A stretch of DNA of 64,000 bases from Phascolarctobacterium sp. (GCA_030540395.1 JAUNWI010000006.1:48224-112223), one strand, 5' to 3'; positions 27,450 through 36,761 are shown, counted from the stretch's first letter. Translations and numbers: made by a program. Notes: generated by a model not told the origin, from the sequence alone.

Positions 27450-28400
27450 TTGAAACTACCAGTGCTGAAAATCGGTAAACTGATTGCTCAAGTACCGATT
27501 GTACAAGGAGGCATGGCTATTAGGCTGTCCACTGCCCGTCTGGCAGCAGCTGTAGCAAACGAAGGCGGCATTGGCCTGATTGCTGCATCCGGCATGAGCT
27601 GTGATGAGCTGCGCAAGGAAATTCGTGTGGCACGTGAGTTGACCGGAGGAAAGGGTATCATCGGTATTAACTGCATGTTTGCTGCAAGGGCATTTTTAGA
27701 GCTGATTACCACTGCCGCAGAAGAAAAAATTGATTTGATTGTGGCCGGCGCCGGTTTTTCAAGAGATATTTTTGCCGTCGGACGTAAATATGGTGTTGAA
27801 GTAGTACCTATTGTATCTTCTGTGAAGCTGGCTAAAATATCTGAAAAGCTGGGTGCATCTGCTATCGTTGTTGAAGGCACCGAGGCAGGTGGTCATCTTG
27901 GTACCCAACAATCCATTAAAGAGATTCTTCCGGAGATTGTAAAATCCGTTAATATACCGGTTATTGCTGCTGGCGGCGCTGTGTGCGGCCAGGATGTGGC
28001 AGACCTTTTGAATTTGGGTGCCAGTGGTGTGCAAATGGGCAGTCGCTTTGCTGCCAGTGAGGAATCTAATGGCGCACCAGCCCTAAAAGAATTTTATTTA
28101 AAAATGACAAAAGAAGATGTTGTGCAAATCGATAGCCCCGTGGGCTACAAGGGTCGCGCTATTCGCAATCCCTTTGCACAGCTGTCTTTGGAAAATAGAG
28201 CTCCCAAACCCACTCAATGTGATTTGTGCCTGAAGCATTGTACCCACAGCTTCTGCATTATTCGCGCTTTGACCCGCGCCCAACAGGGTGATGTGGAGAC
28301 CGGCCTGGTATTCACCGGTGCCAATATGTGGAAAATCAAGGAGATTCTGCCGGTTAAGGAAATCTTCCGCAGAATCAAAGAAGATATTGCAAAAATTTAA
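27450..28400 (+). CDS. fabK: FabK-like enoyl-ACP reductase / nitronate monooxygenase family flavoprotein
   Basis: This 316-residue TIM-barrel flavoprotein has the family features PIVQGGMAIRLS, GGIGLIAASG, GINCMFA, VVEGTEAGGHLG and GASGVQMGSRF. Its place between acpP and fabF argues for enoyl-ACP reductase (FabK), since no fabI is in the cluster. The C-terminal region has an unusual cysteine cluster (CDLCLKHCTHSFC, about residues 255-267). Nitronate monooxygenases share the fold, so sequence alone does not settle the activity. The start is TTG 27450, seven bases after a GGGGG run; TTG 27447 is the alternative. Confidence 0.8.
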   Translation: MKLPVLKIGKLIAQVPIVQGGMAIRLSTARLAAAVANEGGIGLIAASGMSCDELRKEIRVARELTGGKGIIGINCMFAARAFLELITTAAEEKIDLIVAGAGFSRDIFAVGRKYGVEVVPIVSSVKLAKISEKLGASAIVVEGTEAGGHLGTQQSIKEILPEIVKSVNIPVIAAGGAVCGQDVADLLNLGASGVQMGSRFAASEESNGAPALKEFYLKMTKEDVVQIDSPVGYKGRAIRNPFAQLSLENRAPKPTQCDLCLKHCTHSFCIIRALTRAQQGDVETGLVFTGANMWKIKEILPVKEIFRRIKEDIAKI

Positions 28401-28417
28401 CTACGAGGTGAAAAATT

Positions 28418-29677
28418 TTGAGTAAAAGAAGAGTTGTTATAACCGGCGTTGGCCCTGTAACTCCTATTGGTATCGGCAAAGAGACCTTCTGGAGCAATTT
28501 GGTTGCCGGCAAATCCGGCGTTGGCCCCATCACCCAATTTGATACTGAGGGCTTCACCGTAAAGATTGCTGCAGAGGTAAAGGATTTTGACTATACCGCT
28601 TATATCGACAAGAAAGAGGGCAAACGCATGGACCGCGTAACCCAATTGGCAGTAGCTGCTGCTAAATTGGCTATCGAGGATGCTAAGCTGGATATGAGCA
28701 AGGAAAATGCTATGCGCTGCGGCGTTTGTGTTGGCAGCGGTATCGGCGGCATTCACACCTTCCTGGATCAATCCTTGAAGTATGGCGCAAAGGGCCCCTC
28801 CAAAATCAGCCCCTTCTTCATCCCTATGGAAATCCCCAACATGAGCGCTGGTCAAATCGCTATTGCCTGCGGTCTGAAGGGCCCCAACACTGCTATTGTT
28901 ACCGCTTGCGCAACCGGCACCAACTGCATTGGCGACGCTCTGCGTACCATTCAATATGGTGATGCTGATGTAATGCTGGCTGGCGGCACCGAAGCAGCTG
29001 TTTCTCCCGTTGCTATTGCCGGCTTTGCTAACATGAAGGCACTGTCCACCAATAACGAGAATCCTGAAAAGGCTTCCTGTCCCTTCGATAAGAAGCGTGA
29101 TGGCTTCGTACTGGGCGAGGGCGCTGGCGTGCTGGTTCTGGAGGAGCTGGAGCATGCTAAAGCTCGTGGCGCACACATCTATGCTGAGCTGGCTGGCTTT
29201 GCTATGAACTGCGATGCTTACCACATCACTGCTCCCGATCCGACCGGCGAAACTCCGGCTGCCTGCGTGAAGGCTGCTATTGATGACGCTGGCGTAAAGC
29301 CTGAAGAGGTTGATTACATCAACGCTCACGGCACCTCCACCCATCGTAACGATTTGGGCGAAACCATTGCTTTCAAAAAGGTATTTGGCGAGCATGCTTA
29401 CGAGCTGAGCATCAGCTCCAACAAGTCCATGATTGGCCATCTGTTGGGCGCTGCTGGCGGTGTAGAAGCAATTGCCACTGCTCTGACCATTGAAAACAAC
29501 ATCGTTCCTCCCACCATCAACTACCAAGACAAGGATTTGGACGACCCCGAAGGCGTTCTGGATTTGGACTACACTCCCAACGTTGCTCGTGAAAGAGTTG
29601 TTAATGTTGCTTTGAGCGACAACCTGGGCTTTGGTGGCCACAATGCTGCCATTGTTTTGAAAAAATACGTTGACTAA
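28418..29677 (+). CDS. fabF: Beta-ketoacyl-ACP synthase II
   Basis: This 419-residue condensing enzyme elongates acyl-ACP. The catalytic Cys164 is in VTACATGTNCIGDA, with His residues in NAHGTSTHRND and SNKSMIGHLLGAAGG. The start is TTG 28418, after GAGGTG, and matches the usual N-terminus (SKRRVVITGVG). It lies 17 bases after the fabK-like gene. fabZ and the acetyl-CoA carboxylase genes, often in such clusters, are absent here. Confidence 0.96.
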   Translation: MSKRRVVITGVGPVTPIGIGKETFWSNLVAGKSGVGPITQFDTEGFTVKIAAEVKDFDYTAYIDKKEGKRMDRVTQLAVAAAKLAIEDAKLDMSKENAMRCGVCVGSGIGGIHTFLDQSLKYGAKGPSKISPFFIPMEIPNMSAGQIAIACGLKGPNTAIVTACATGTNCIGDALRTIQYGDADVMLAGGTEAAVSPVAIAGFANMKALSTNNENPEKASCPFDKKRDGFVLGEGAGVLVLEELEHAKARGAHIYAELAGFAMNCDAYHITAPDPTGETPAACVKAAIDDAGVKPEEVDYINAHGTSTHRNDLGETIAFKKVFGEHAYELSISSNKSMIGHLLGAAGGVEAIATALTIENNIVPPTINYQDKDLDDPEGVLDLDYTPNVARERVVNVALSDNLGFGGHNAAIVLKKYVD

Positions 29678-29684
29678 AAGCGGG

Positions 29685-30407
29685 ATGATGGCAATGCAGG
29701 ATAAGCGTAAGCAGCAGCTGGCAGGCTTCTGCGCTAGTCAAAATATCCAAATGCATGATCTGGAGCTGCTGGATATGGCGCTGACCCATACCTCCTATGC
29801 TCATGAGGCGAAGCAGACTCCTAAGCCCCAGCATAACGAGCGCATTGAGTTTTTAGGTGACTCGGTGCTCAGCGTTATCGTCAGCACTTATATGTTTAAA
29901 AATTTCCCGGAGCTGGCCGAAGGCCAGCTGACCAAGCTGCGCGCCCATTTGGTGTGCGAGGGCTCGTTGTATACCTTTGCTAAAAAGCTTGGGCTGGGCG
30001 AGCTCCTGCTGGTAGGCAGGGGCGAGGAGCTCAGCGGCGGACGGGAACGTCCCTCCATTTTGGCTGATGCCTTTGAATCTGTTTTGGGCGCTATCTATTT
30101 GGACCAGGGCTTTGCTGTGGCCCAAAGGTACCTGCTCAGCATGATGCAGGAGGAAATCGATTACGTGTGCCGTCACGGTATTTACACCGATTATAAAACC
30201 CGTTTGCAGGAGTTTTTGCAACGGGATGGTGACGTGGAGATTGCCTATCAGCTTTTGGGAAGCACTGGCCCCGAGCATAACAAAATCTTTACCTCCGAGG
30301 TGCTTTTGGAGGGCAAGGTGATTGGCGAGGGTCAGGGTCGCACCAAGAAGGACTCCGAGCAGCATGCGGCGCAGCAAGCGTTAGCGCAGCTGCACGTGCA
30401 GCAATAA
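29685..30407 (+). CDS. rnc: Ribonuclease III
   Basis: This protein of about 240 residues cleaves double-stranded RNA, including rRNA precursors. The signature HNERIEFLGDSVLSV holds the metal-binding acidic residues, and a second acidic pair is in ADAFESVLGAIYLD. The C-terminal third is a double-stranded RNA binding domain (DYKTRLQEFLQ to EQHAAQQALAQL). The start is uncertain: ATG 29685, 29688 and 29694 are all in frame, and TTG 29670 would overlap fabF. The gene is the last of the fab cluster, followed by a terminator; fabF-rnc adjacency is common in Firmicutes. Confidence 0.94.
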   Translation: MMAMQDKRKQQLAGFCASQNIQMHDLELLDMALTHTSYAHEAKQTPKPQHNERIEFLGDSVLSVIVSTYMFKNFPELAEGQLTKLRAHLVCEGSLYTFAKKLGLGELLLVGRGEELSGGRERPSILADAFESVLGAIYLDQGFAVAQRYLLSMMQEEIDYVCRHGIYTDYKTRLQEFLQRDGDVEIAYQLLGSTGPEHNKIFTSEVLLEGKVIGEGQGRTKKDSEQHAAQQALAQLHVQQ

Positions 30408-30424
30408 ATATTGTAACAAAATTT

Positions 30425-30462
30425 ACGTCTCAAGCCTTTTTGTAAGGGCTTGGGACGTTTTT
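30425..30462 (+). terminator. Terminator of the fap/fab/rnc cluster
   Basis: ACGTCTCAAGCC pairs with GGGCTTGGGACGT (one wobble), followed by TTTTTG. Confidence 0.8.
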
Positions 30463-30463
30463 G

Positions 30464-30492
30464 TTTACAAAGCTGTTGTTTAATGATACAAT
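30464..30492 (+). promoter_or_regulatory. Promoter for the cyclase-family gene
   Basis: TTTACA (30464-30469) and TACAAT (30487-30492) have a 17-base spacer, starting just after the previous terminator. Confidence 0.7.
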
Positions 30493-30541
30493 TAACCCAC
30501 CTATTTAGTAGGATTAAAGTGAATTAAATGAGGTGGATGCA

Positions 30542-31309
30542 ATGACTTATAAGCTGTGGAACATTTTAGACGAATTGAAGGCTCCTGAATACGAGTGGGT
30601 AGAGCTGTCCCATTCTCTGAACAACGAGAGCCCCTTCTGGGCAGGTATTCCTGAGGGCAGCGTGGAGCTGGGCAAAACCGTTTTTGATTGGGGCAATCCT
30701 ATGCTGGAATGCCTGATTCAAACCTTTAAATTTCCCGGGCAATTTGGTACCCATATTGATTTCCCCGGCCATTTTGCACATGAGGGCGTGCTTTCCGAGG
30801 CCTTTGGTCCCAGCAGCATGATTTTCCCCCTGTGCGTGCTCGACGTGACTGCCAAGGTAGCTGAGGATGTGCATTATGCGGTAACTGTGGATGATATCAA
30901 GGAATATGAGGCTAAATATGGTCAAATTCCTGAGGGTGCTTTTGTAGCCTTGTACACCGGTTGGGGCAAGAACTGGCCGGATATGAACAAGCTGAGCGGC
31001 ATTACTGAGGATGGCAGCGAAAACTTCCCGGGTTGGTCCCTGGAAGCATTGAAATTCCTCTTTGAAGAGCGCAAGATTGCTGCTAACGGTCACGAGACTT
31101 TGGACACCGATGCCAGCGCACTGGCTGCAGCTGCTGGCGATTTGGCCTGCGAGCGCTACGTTTTGGATAATGGCAAGCTGCAAATCGAGGTGCTGGACAA
31201 TCTGGATAAGGTTGCTCCTGCAGGCGCACTTTTGATTGCCTCCTGGCCCCGCATTGAGGGCGCAACCGGCCTGCCTGCTAGAGTTGTAGCTATTACTCCG
31301 AAGAAATAA
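30542..31309 (+). CDS. Cyclase-family metal-dependent hydrolase
   Basis: This 255-residue protein belongs to the cyclase family (PF04199), whose members include bacterial kynurenine formamidase. The signature GTHIDFPGHF carries the metal-binding His and Asp residues, and NGHETLDTDAS fits the second conserved His region. Typical substrates are amides or cyclic imides, but the real one is not known. No tryptophan-degradation gene is nearby. GAGGTGG lies before ATG 30542; a GTG three codons earlier is less likely. It is monocistronic with its own promoter and terminator. Confidence 0.85.
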   Translation: MTYKLWNILDELKAPEYEWVELSHSLNNESPFWAGIPEGSVELGKTVFDWGNPMLECLIQTFKFPGQFGTHIDFPGHFAHEGVLSEAFGPSSMIFPLCVLDVTAKVAEDVHYAVTVDDIKEYEAKYGQIPEGAFVALYTGWGKNWPDMNKLSGITEDGSENFPGWSLEALKFLFEERKIAANGHETLDTDASALAAAAGDLACERYVLDNGKLQIEVLDNLDKVAPAGALLIASWPRIEGATGLPARVVAITPKK

Positions 31310-31320
31310 AACCAACTGAG

Positions 31321-31355
31321 AGCGTACATAGGCGTCACGTCTATGTACGCTTTTT
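31321..31355 (+). terminator. Terminator after the cyclase-family gene
   Basis: AGCGTACATAG (31321-31331) pairs perfectly with CTATGTACGCT (31341-31351), followed by TTTTT. Confidence 0.85.
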
Positions 31356-31425
31356 CTTTAATCTTGGCGCATTTCATGCTATAATATAATTTAATACTTA
31401 TGTGATTTTTAAAGAGGTGAAGCAA

Positions 31426-32280
31426 ATGCAGTCACACTTTCTGATTATTTCCGGCATGTCCGGTGCAGGCAAAACCCAAGTGGTGCGCACCCTTGAGGAT
31501 TTAAATTTCTTTTGCATCGACAATCTGCCGGCTACACTCATTCCTAAATTTTCGGAGCTTTGTCGCCAAACCTCCGAGGACAAGGTAGCCTTGGTGGTGG
31601 ATATTCGCGGCGGGCAATTTTTTGACAAGCTATTGCAGGTTTTGGACGAAATGGAGGCCAGCGGCCAAAAATATGAGCTGCTCTTTCTTGACGCCTCCGA
31701 CGAGGCTTTGGTGCGGCGTTACAAGGAAACCCGCCGTCGTCACCCCCTGGGTGAGCGCAATTCCCTGCTGAAGAACATTACCAATGAACGCCAGCTGCTG
31801 GGTCCACTGCGGGAGGAAGCGACCTACATCATCGACACCTCCAATCTGACCACGGCCCAGCTGAAGGCCAAGGTAACGGAGCTCTTCGGCGAAGGCACCT
31901 CCAAGGACCGCATGGGCATTGTGGTGCGTTCCTTTGGCTTTAAGCACGGCCTGCCACTGGACAGCGATTTAGTGCTGGACGTGCGCTTTTTGCCCAACCC
32001 CTTCTATGTGGAGGAGCTGCGCAGCCAAACGGGCAATGACCGCCCTGTGGCCGATTTTATCTGCCGCTATCCCCAAACCTTTCAATACCTCAAGCTGGAG
32101 GAGCAGCTTCTGGATTTTTTGGTGCCCCAATACATCAACGAGGGCAAGGCTCAGCTGGTAATCAGCGTGGGCTGCACCGGTGGACAGCACCGCAGCGTTT
32201 TTATTGCCAACAAGCTGTACGAGTTTTTGCGTGAGCGTGGCTACAGCGTAGAAATTACGCATCGAGATATTCCTAAATAA
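31426..32280 (+). CDS. rapZ: RNase adapter / nucleotide-binding protein RapZ (YvcJ)
   Basis: This 284-residue P-loop protein has Walker A GMSGAGKTQ and a Walker B-like LVVDIRGG. The C-terminal domain includes SFGFKHGLP, DVRFLPNPFY and the GCTGGQHRSV motif. Relatives bind nucleotides; E. coli RapZ directs sRNA decay, and the Firmicute YvcJ affects competence and cell-wall precursor control. It is first in the conserved rapZ-yvcK-whiA order. ATG 31426 follows an AAAGAGGTGA site. A TATAATATAAT-like -10 lies near 31380. Confidence 0.93.
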   Translation: MQSHFLIISGMSGAGKTQVVRTLEDLNFFCIDNLPATLIPKFSELCRQTSEDKVALVVDIRGGQFFDKLLQVLDEMEASGQKYELLFLDASDEALVRRYKETRRRHPLGERNSLLKNITNERQLLGPLREEATYIIDTSNLTTAQLKAKVTELFGEGTSKDRMGIVVRSFGFKHGLPLDSDLVLDVRFLPNPFYVEELRSQTGNDRPVADFICRYPQTFQYLKLEEQLLDFLVPQYINEGKAQLVISVGCTGGQHRSVFIANKLYEFLRERGYSVEITHRDIPK

Positions 32281-32297
32281 AAATAGAGGAGGACTCT

Positions 32298-33668
32298 ATG
32301 GGCTGGATTAGTTGGCTGTGTCCCGGCATTAATTTGAAGCGCTGGCTGTTGCTGTTTGCAGTGGGTGTTTTGCTCTGCGCGCTGGGACTGGCATTGTTTT
32401 TTAATTATCAGCTGATGGGCAAGGCGGAGGAGCTCCTGTTCCAGATGACCTATCTGACTACGGGACGCTATTCTAACACCGTCATCATGATTATGGGCGT
32501 TGTGCTTTTAGTTGTGGGCTTTGGCATCATGATTTACGGCACGCGCCGCCTTATTAGCTCCGTGGTTTCCGTGGTGATTCCTGATAAAAATGGTTCATTG
32601 ATGGAAACAATATTTATGCAGCGCAAGCTGACCAAGGGCCCCGCCATTACCGTGGTGGGCGGGGGCACGGGTCTGTCCACTCTCTTGCGTGGCATGAAAT
32701 ATATTACCAATAATTGTACGGCTGTGGTAACCTCCGCCGACGATGGTGGCTCCTCCGGGCGCTTGCGCAAGGAGCTGGGCATCATTCCGCCGGGGGATTT
32801 GCGCAACTGCCTTACGGCACTTGCGGACCGGGAGCCCCTGATGGAGCGGGTTATGCAATACCGCTTCCAAGGCGACTCGCCCCTGGCCGGCCATTGCTTC
32901 GGCAATTTGTTTATTGCCGCCATGGCCGAGGCAGAGGGCGGCATGGAAGCGGGCCTGAACGCCACTAGCCAGATTTTGAAGGTGCGGGGTCGCGTTATTC
33001 CCTCGACCCTGGCCAATATTCAGCTGCGGGCGCGCATGTTCGACGGCACGGAAATCACCGGTGAATCGGAGATTCCCAAGGCTCATAAACGCATTGCCAA
33101 AATGATGATGCTGCCCGAAGACGCGCCTGCTACGCAGGGCGCGGTGGAGGCGATTACTAACGCCGATGTGCTTATTTTTGGCCCCGGCAGCCTGTACACC
33201 AGCGTTATTCCGAACCTTTTAGTGGACGGCATCCGCCAGGCGATTTTAGAATCCAAGGCGGTAAAAATTTACATTTGCAACGTCATGACTCAGCCCGGCG
33301 AAACCGATGGCTACGGTGCCTACGAGCATGTGCAGGCCTTAATCAAGCACATGGGCGCGCAATTTTTAGATTACGTCATCGTTAACGACCAGGATATCAC
33401 CGTGGAGCAGCTGCGCCAATACGACGCCAAGGGCTCCATGCCCATTACGCCGGATGTGAACAAGATTCGCAGCCTGGGCATCACCGTGGTGCCGGCGCGA
33501 CTTATCAGCAAGCACGATTTGGTGCGCCATGACCCCCGCAAGCTGGCGCGGGTGCTCATCGCCCTCATTTATCGCCTGCGCTTGTTTGGACGGGGCATGC
33601 AGTTCTTTGACTATTTCTTCATGCGGCAGGGTATGCGCAAGATGAAGCAGCAGGAGGAGCAGCAATAA
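32298..33668 (+). CDS. yvcK: YvcK/CofD-like protein with N-terminal membrane helices
   Basis: This 456-residue protein has the YvcK core from about residue 113 (ITVVGGGTGLSTLLRGMK, TSADDGGSSGRLRKELG, PPGDLRNCL, FGPGSLYTSVIPNLL). YvcK proteins bind UDP-sugars and affect carbon flux and cell shape. Unusually, about 110 N-terminal residues come first, with two hydrophobic helices (about 15-36 and 60-82), which should anchor the protein in the inner membrane. B. subtilis YvcK lacks them. GGAGGA precedes ATG 32298, 18 bases after rapZ. Confidence 0.92.
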   Translation: MGWISWLCPGINLKRWLLLFAVGVLLCALGLALFFNYQLMGKAEELLFQMTYLTTGRYSNTVIMIMGVVLLVVGFGIMIYGTRRLISSVVSVVIPDKNGSLMETIFMQRKLTKGPAITVVGGGTGLSTLLRGMKYITNNCTAVVTSADDGGSSGRLRKELGIIPPGDLRNCLTALADREPLMERVMQYRFQGDSPLAGHCFGNLFIAAMAEAEGGMEAGLNATSQILKVRGRVIPSTLANIQLRARMFDGTEITGESEIPKAHKRIAKMMMLPEDAPATQGAVEAITNADVLIFGPGSLYTSVIPNLLVDGIRQAILESKAVKIYICNVMTQPGETDGYGAYEHVQALIKHMGAQFLDYVIVNDQDITVEQLRQYDAKGSMPITPDVNKIRSLGITVVPARLISKHDLVRHDPRKLARVLIALIYRLRLFGRGMQFFDYFFMRQGMRKMKQQEEQQ

Positions 33669-33751
33669 TAATATAACCTACTGCAATGTGAGCACTATTT
33701 TTAGCGAGCGCTATGCAGCAATAAGATTAGATACCAGAAAGGAGGAGGCCC

Positions 33752-34687
33752 ATGTCTTTTTCCAATGATGTTAAAAATGAATTATCCCGCATCGAAACCA
33801 ATGACGCCGCTGGTGACAAGGCGGAGCTGTTGGGCCTTTTGCGCATGAGCGGCGCAATTGTAATACGCGGGCTGAACGTGGGCATCCACTTTTCCACAGA
33901 AAATGCAGCCTTAGCAAGACGGGTGCTGCATATGCTGAAAAATAATTATCAGGTGCAGACGGAGGTGGTTATTACCCGCTCCCGCCGCCTGAAAAAGAAT
34001 AATCGCTACCAGGTGCACGTTATCCCGGCGCCCCAGGTGGCGAAAACACTGGACGAGCTGCAGCTGCTCAGCATGGAGGGGGATTTGAAGAACCCATTGC
34101 TGAACACCCACAACTGTAAGCGTGCTTATTTGCGGGGTGCCTTTTTGGGCGGTGGCAGCATTAGCCGCCCCACCAGTGACTATCATTTGGAGATGGTCAC
34201 CAGCAACGAAACCTTCGCTCATAATATTATTAAGGTTATGCACAGCTTCTCTTTAAAGGCCAAGCTGACTGACCGCAAGAATGAGTACATCGTCTACCTT
34301 AAGGATGGCGAAAGCATTATCAATTTCCTCAGCGTTATCGGGGCCCACAACGCCATGATGGAGCTGGAAAATGTGCGTATTGTGAAGGAAATGCGCAATA
34401 ATGTGAACCGGGCCGTAAACTGCGAAACCGCCAATTTGAATAAGGTGGTGAAGGCGGCAGTGCGCCAGGTGCGCTGCATCAAATACATTGATGAGCACGG
34501 CGGCCTGGCCCAGCTGGAGCCCAATTTGCAGGAAATTGCCCGCATTCGTCTGGAGCATCCCGATGTTTCCTTGAATGATTTGATGGAATTTACCAATGGC
34601 CTGGGTAAGTCCGGCATTAACCATCGCTTGAAAAAGCTGCAGGAAATGGCAGTGGGTATGGGTTTGAAATTGGAGCAGAATGAATGA
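33752..34687 (+). CDS. whiA: WhiA-family DNA-binding protein
   Basis: This 311-residue protein has an N-terminal LAGLIDADG-like fold without nuclease residues (GDKAELLGLLRMSGAI, LRGAFLGGGSISRP) and a C-terminal helix-turn-helix (EIARIRLEHPDVSLNDL). WhiA influences cell division and chromosome segregation in Firmicutes. AAAGGAGGAGG lies just before ATG 33752. It is third in rapZ-yvcK-whiA and overlaps the next gene by four bases. Confidence 0.95.
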   Translation: MSFSNDVKNELSRIETNDAAGDKAELLGLLRMSGAIVIRGLNVGIHFSTENAALARRVLHMLKNNYQVQTEVVITRSRRLKKNNRYQVHVIPAPQVAKTLDELQLLSMEGDLKNPLLNTHNCKRAYLRGAFLGGGSISRPTSDYHLEMVTSNETFAHNIIKVMHSFSLKAKLTDRKNEYIVYLKDGESIINFLSVIGAHNAMMELENVRIVKEMRNNVNRAVNCETANLNKVVKAAVRQVRCIKYIDEHGGLAQLEPNLQEIARIRLEHPDVSLNDLMEFTNGLGKSGINHRLKKLQEMAVGMGLKLEQNE

Positions 34688-35553
34688 TCAAGAAGCTTTT
34701 TTATGGCCTTGTGGCTGTGCTAGTGCTGGTAGTCGTGGCAGGGGCAGTGGCTTGGCAGGTGAAGGGCGAGCAGTGGCGAGCCGAATATGCTGCCTATCGC
34801 AAAACAGGTGCCCCCATATTGATGTACCACGCTGTGGGCAACGAGTATGGCCCCGATTGGCCCAAGAGTCTCATCATGCCGCCTGCGCTGTTTGAGGAGC
34901 ATTTGCGTTATCTTAAGGAGCAGGGCTATACCATCGTCAGCGTGGAGCAGCTGGCCCATCGCTTGGAAAAGGGCCAAAGCGTGGATAAATTTGTAGCCCT
35001 AAGCTTTGACGATGGCTACAAGGATAATCACATCGTGGCGCTGCCCATTATGCAAAAATATGGCGCCAAGGGCTCCTTTTTCGTTATCAATAAGGAGATG
35101 GGGGACAGGTACCACATGAATGAGGCGGAAATCAAGGACATGCTTGCCGCCGGCATGGAGCTGGGCTCCCACACCTATAGTCACGCCCCCTTGGCGAAGA
35201 TTGATACGAAATATTTAGTGTGGGAGCTGGATACCTCCCGCTATTGGCTGAAGAAAAAATTTGATGGCTACATTGTGCGCACGCTGGCCTATCCCAATGG
35301 CAGCTATAACAAAACCGTTATCGCAGCAGCGCAAAAGTACGGCTTCTATCGAGCACTTACCGGGCATATTGGCCTCAACACCGCTGCGACCTATAAAATG
35401 GCGCCCATGGAAATGTACCGCGTGACTGTGGCCGATGATGGCAATGGCTTGGAGGGCTTCAAAAAGCGCTTGGAGCAGGCCTATTTCTTCGGCTTTTTGC
35501 AGACCAAGGGCATTGATATCAACCCTGTGCGGGATTTGTTCGCCAGCTATTAA
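34684..35553 (+). CDS. Membrane-anchored polysaccharide deacetylase
   Basis: This 289-residue protein has an N-terminal hydrophobic anchor (residues about 5-25) and a NodB-type deacetylase domain. Motif 1 is LSFDDGYKDN, the HxxxH zinc motif is SHTYSH, and AYPNGSYN is the usual later motif. The N-terminal ILMYHAV stretch is typical of secreted members. It probably removes acetyl groups from a cell-envelope polysaccharide or peptidoglycan. The ATG overlaps the whiA stop, so translation is coupled. Confidence 0.9.
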   Translation: MIKKLFYGLVAVLVLVVVAGAVAWQVKGEQWRAEYAAYRKTGAPILMYHAVGNEYGPDWPKSLIMPPALFEEHLRYLKEQGYTIVSVEQLAHRLEKGQSVDKFVALSFDDGYKDNHIVALPIMQKYGAKGSFFVINKEMGDRYHMNEAEIKDMLAAGMELGSHTYSHAPLAKIDTKYLVWELDTSRYWLKKKFDGYIVRTLAYPNGSYNKTVIAAAQKYGFYRALTGHIGLNTAATYKMAPMEMYRVTVADDGNGLEGFKKRLEQAYFFGFLQTKGIDINPVRDLFASY

Positions 35554-35630
35554 GCTGTAACGCTCTTTGGTTATTTAGTTAGTTTTTAGTTTTTCAATAG
35601 TAGTTCTTTCGTAAATCAAGGTGCTCAAGT

Positions 35631-36632
35631 ATGCGCAGAGTTAAATTAGTAATCCAAATGCTGGTGGCCTTTATTATCGCCACCATTGCCTATACACTCC
35701 TTTATGAGCCCCATCAGGATACGGTGCGGGCGGCGGTGCAGCAGCAGCTGGCCAAGGCCGCCACGCCGACAAGTGCTGAGCCTGCCCTGGCCTCCGCCAG
35801 CAAGGCAGTGACGCTGCCGCAGGGCCAGCTGCGTATTACCATGCTGGACGTGGGGCAGGGTGAAGCCATTCTGCTGGAGGATGGACAGCGCAAGATCATG
35901 GTGGATGTGGGCGACAACCGGAAGGACCAGCTGGGCTACGGCGGCAGGACGGCACTGAAGATGGCTCTGGGCAAGGCCGGGGTGCGGGAAAACGTGGACA
36001 AGATTAACACGGTGCTTATTTCACACCATCATGGGGACCATTTGGGCAATATTAAATGGCTGGCCGGCAAATACAAGGTCAGCAATATTTATGATAATGC
36101 CATGCCCAATCCCAGCAATGCTATTTCCACTTGGTTGAACACCGAGCTCTGTGCCAGGCATTACCACAACCGGGTGCTCAAGGCCGGGGACAGAGTGGAG
36201 CTGGGCAAGGGGTATTATTTTGAGGTGCTGGCTCCGGGGGACTTTTTGAGCAAGCAGGACAAGGAGCGCTTTAACAATACCAGCATTGTCATGAAGCTTC
36301 ATTATGGAAACTTTACCATGCTGTTCACCGGCGACGCAGAGGCGCCGGTGGAGGATTATTTGCAGCAAAAATATGGCAGTGCCCTCAAGGCCGATGTGCT
36401 GAAGGTGGGGCACCACGGCAGCAAAACCTCCTCCATTTATAAGTTCATCAGTAAGGTGCGTCCCCAGTACGCTTTGATTAGCTGTGGCAATAAAGAGATT
36501 TATCATCATCCTAATAAAAATGTGGTGGGCAGCCTGCAGCATCTTGGTGCCAAGGTGCTGACGACCTTCGACCACGGGAACATTACCGTTACTACCGATG
36601 GCAAGGAGTTTAAAGTAAGTACTGAACGCTAA
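35631..36632 (+). CDS. ComEC/Rec2-like metallo-beta-lactamase-fold protein
   Basis: This 333-residue protein has an N-terminal membrane segment (about residues 6-24) and then a metallo-beta-lactamase domain. It shows ITMLDVGQGEAILLE, the metal motif SHHHGDHLGN, LFTGDAE and VGHHGSKTS. These match the C-terminal hydrolase domain of ComEC without its channel domain. Such stand-alone proteins are probably extracytoplasmic nucleases or phosphodiesterases; the substrate is not known. It follows the deacetylase by 77 bases. A dispersed repeat follows the stop codon. Confidence 0.85.
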   Translation: MRRVKLVIQMLVAFIIATIAYTLLYEPHQDTVRAAVQQQLAKAATPTSAEPALASASKAVTLPQGQLRITMLDVGQGEAILLEDGQRKIMVDVGDNRKDQLGYGGRTALKMALGKAGVRENVDKINTVLISHHHGDHLGNIKWLAGKYKVSNIYDNAMPNPSNAISTWLNTELCARHYHNRVLKAGDRVELGKGYYFEVLAPGDFLSKQDKERFNNTSIVMKLHYGNFTMLFTGDAEAPVEDYLQQKYGSALKADVLKVGHHGSKTSSIYKFISKVRPQYALISCGNKEIYHHPNKNVVGSLQHLGAKVLTTFDHGNITVTTDGKEFKVSTER

Positions 36633-36644
36633 AGGATACTGCAA

Positions 36645-36693
36645 ACCCCTCTCAGCCTCGCAAGCTCGGTAGCTCCCCCCCAAGGGGAGCCTT
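36645..36693. repeat. Dispersed palindromic repeat
   Basis: ACCCCTCTCAGCCTCG followed by a GCTCCCC...GGGGAGC hairpin (about 36672-36690). This arrangement of a CTCTCAG box and a GC-rich palindrome matches a repeat type common in intergenic regions of Firmicutes. Confidence 0.5.
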
Positions 36694-36713
36694 TCTGCTA
36701 TATGAATTTTCAC

Positions 36714-36742
36714 TGGACAAAGCCTCTTTTGTGTTGTATAAT
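36714..36742 (+). promoter_or_regulatory. Promoter of the queT-queF operon
   Basis: TGGACA (36714-36719) and TATAAT (36737-36742) have a 17-base spacer, 19 bases before the riboswitch aptamer. Confidence 0.7.
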
Positions 36743-36761
36743 GTTTTAGTAACTTCATAAC

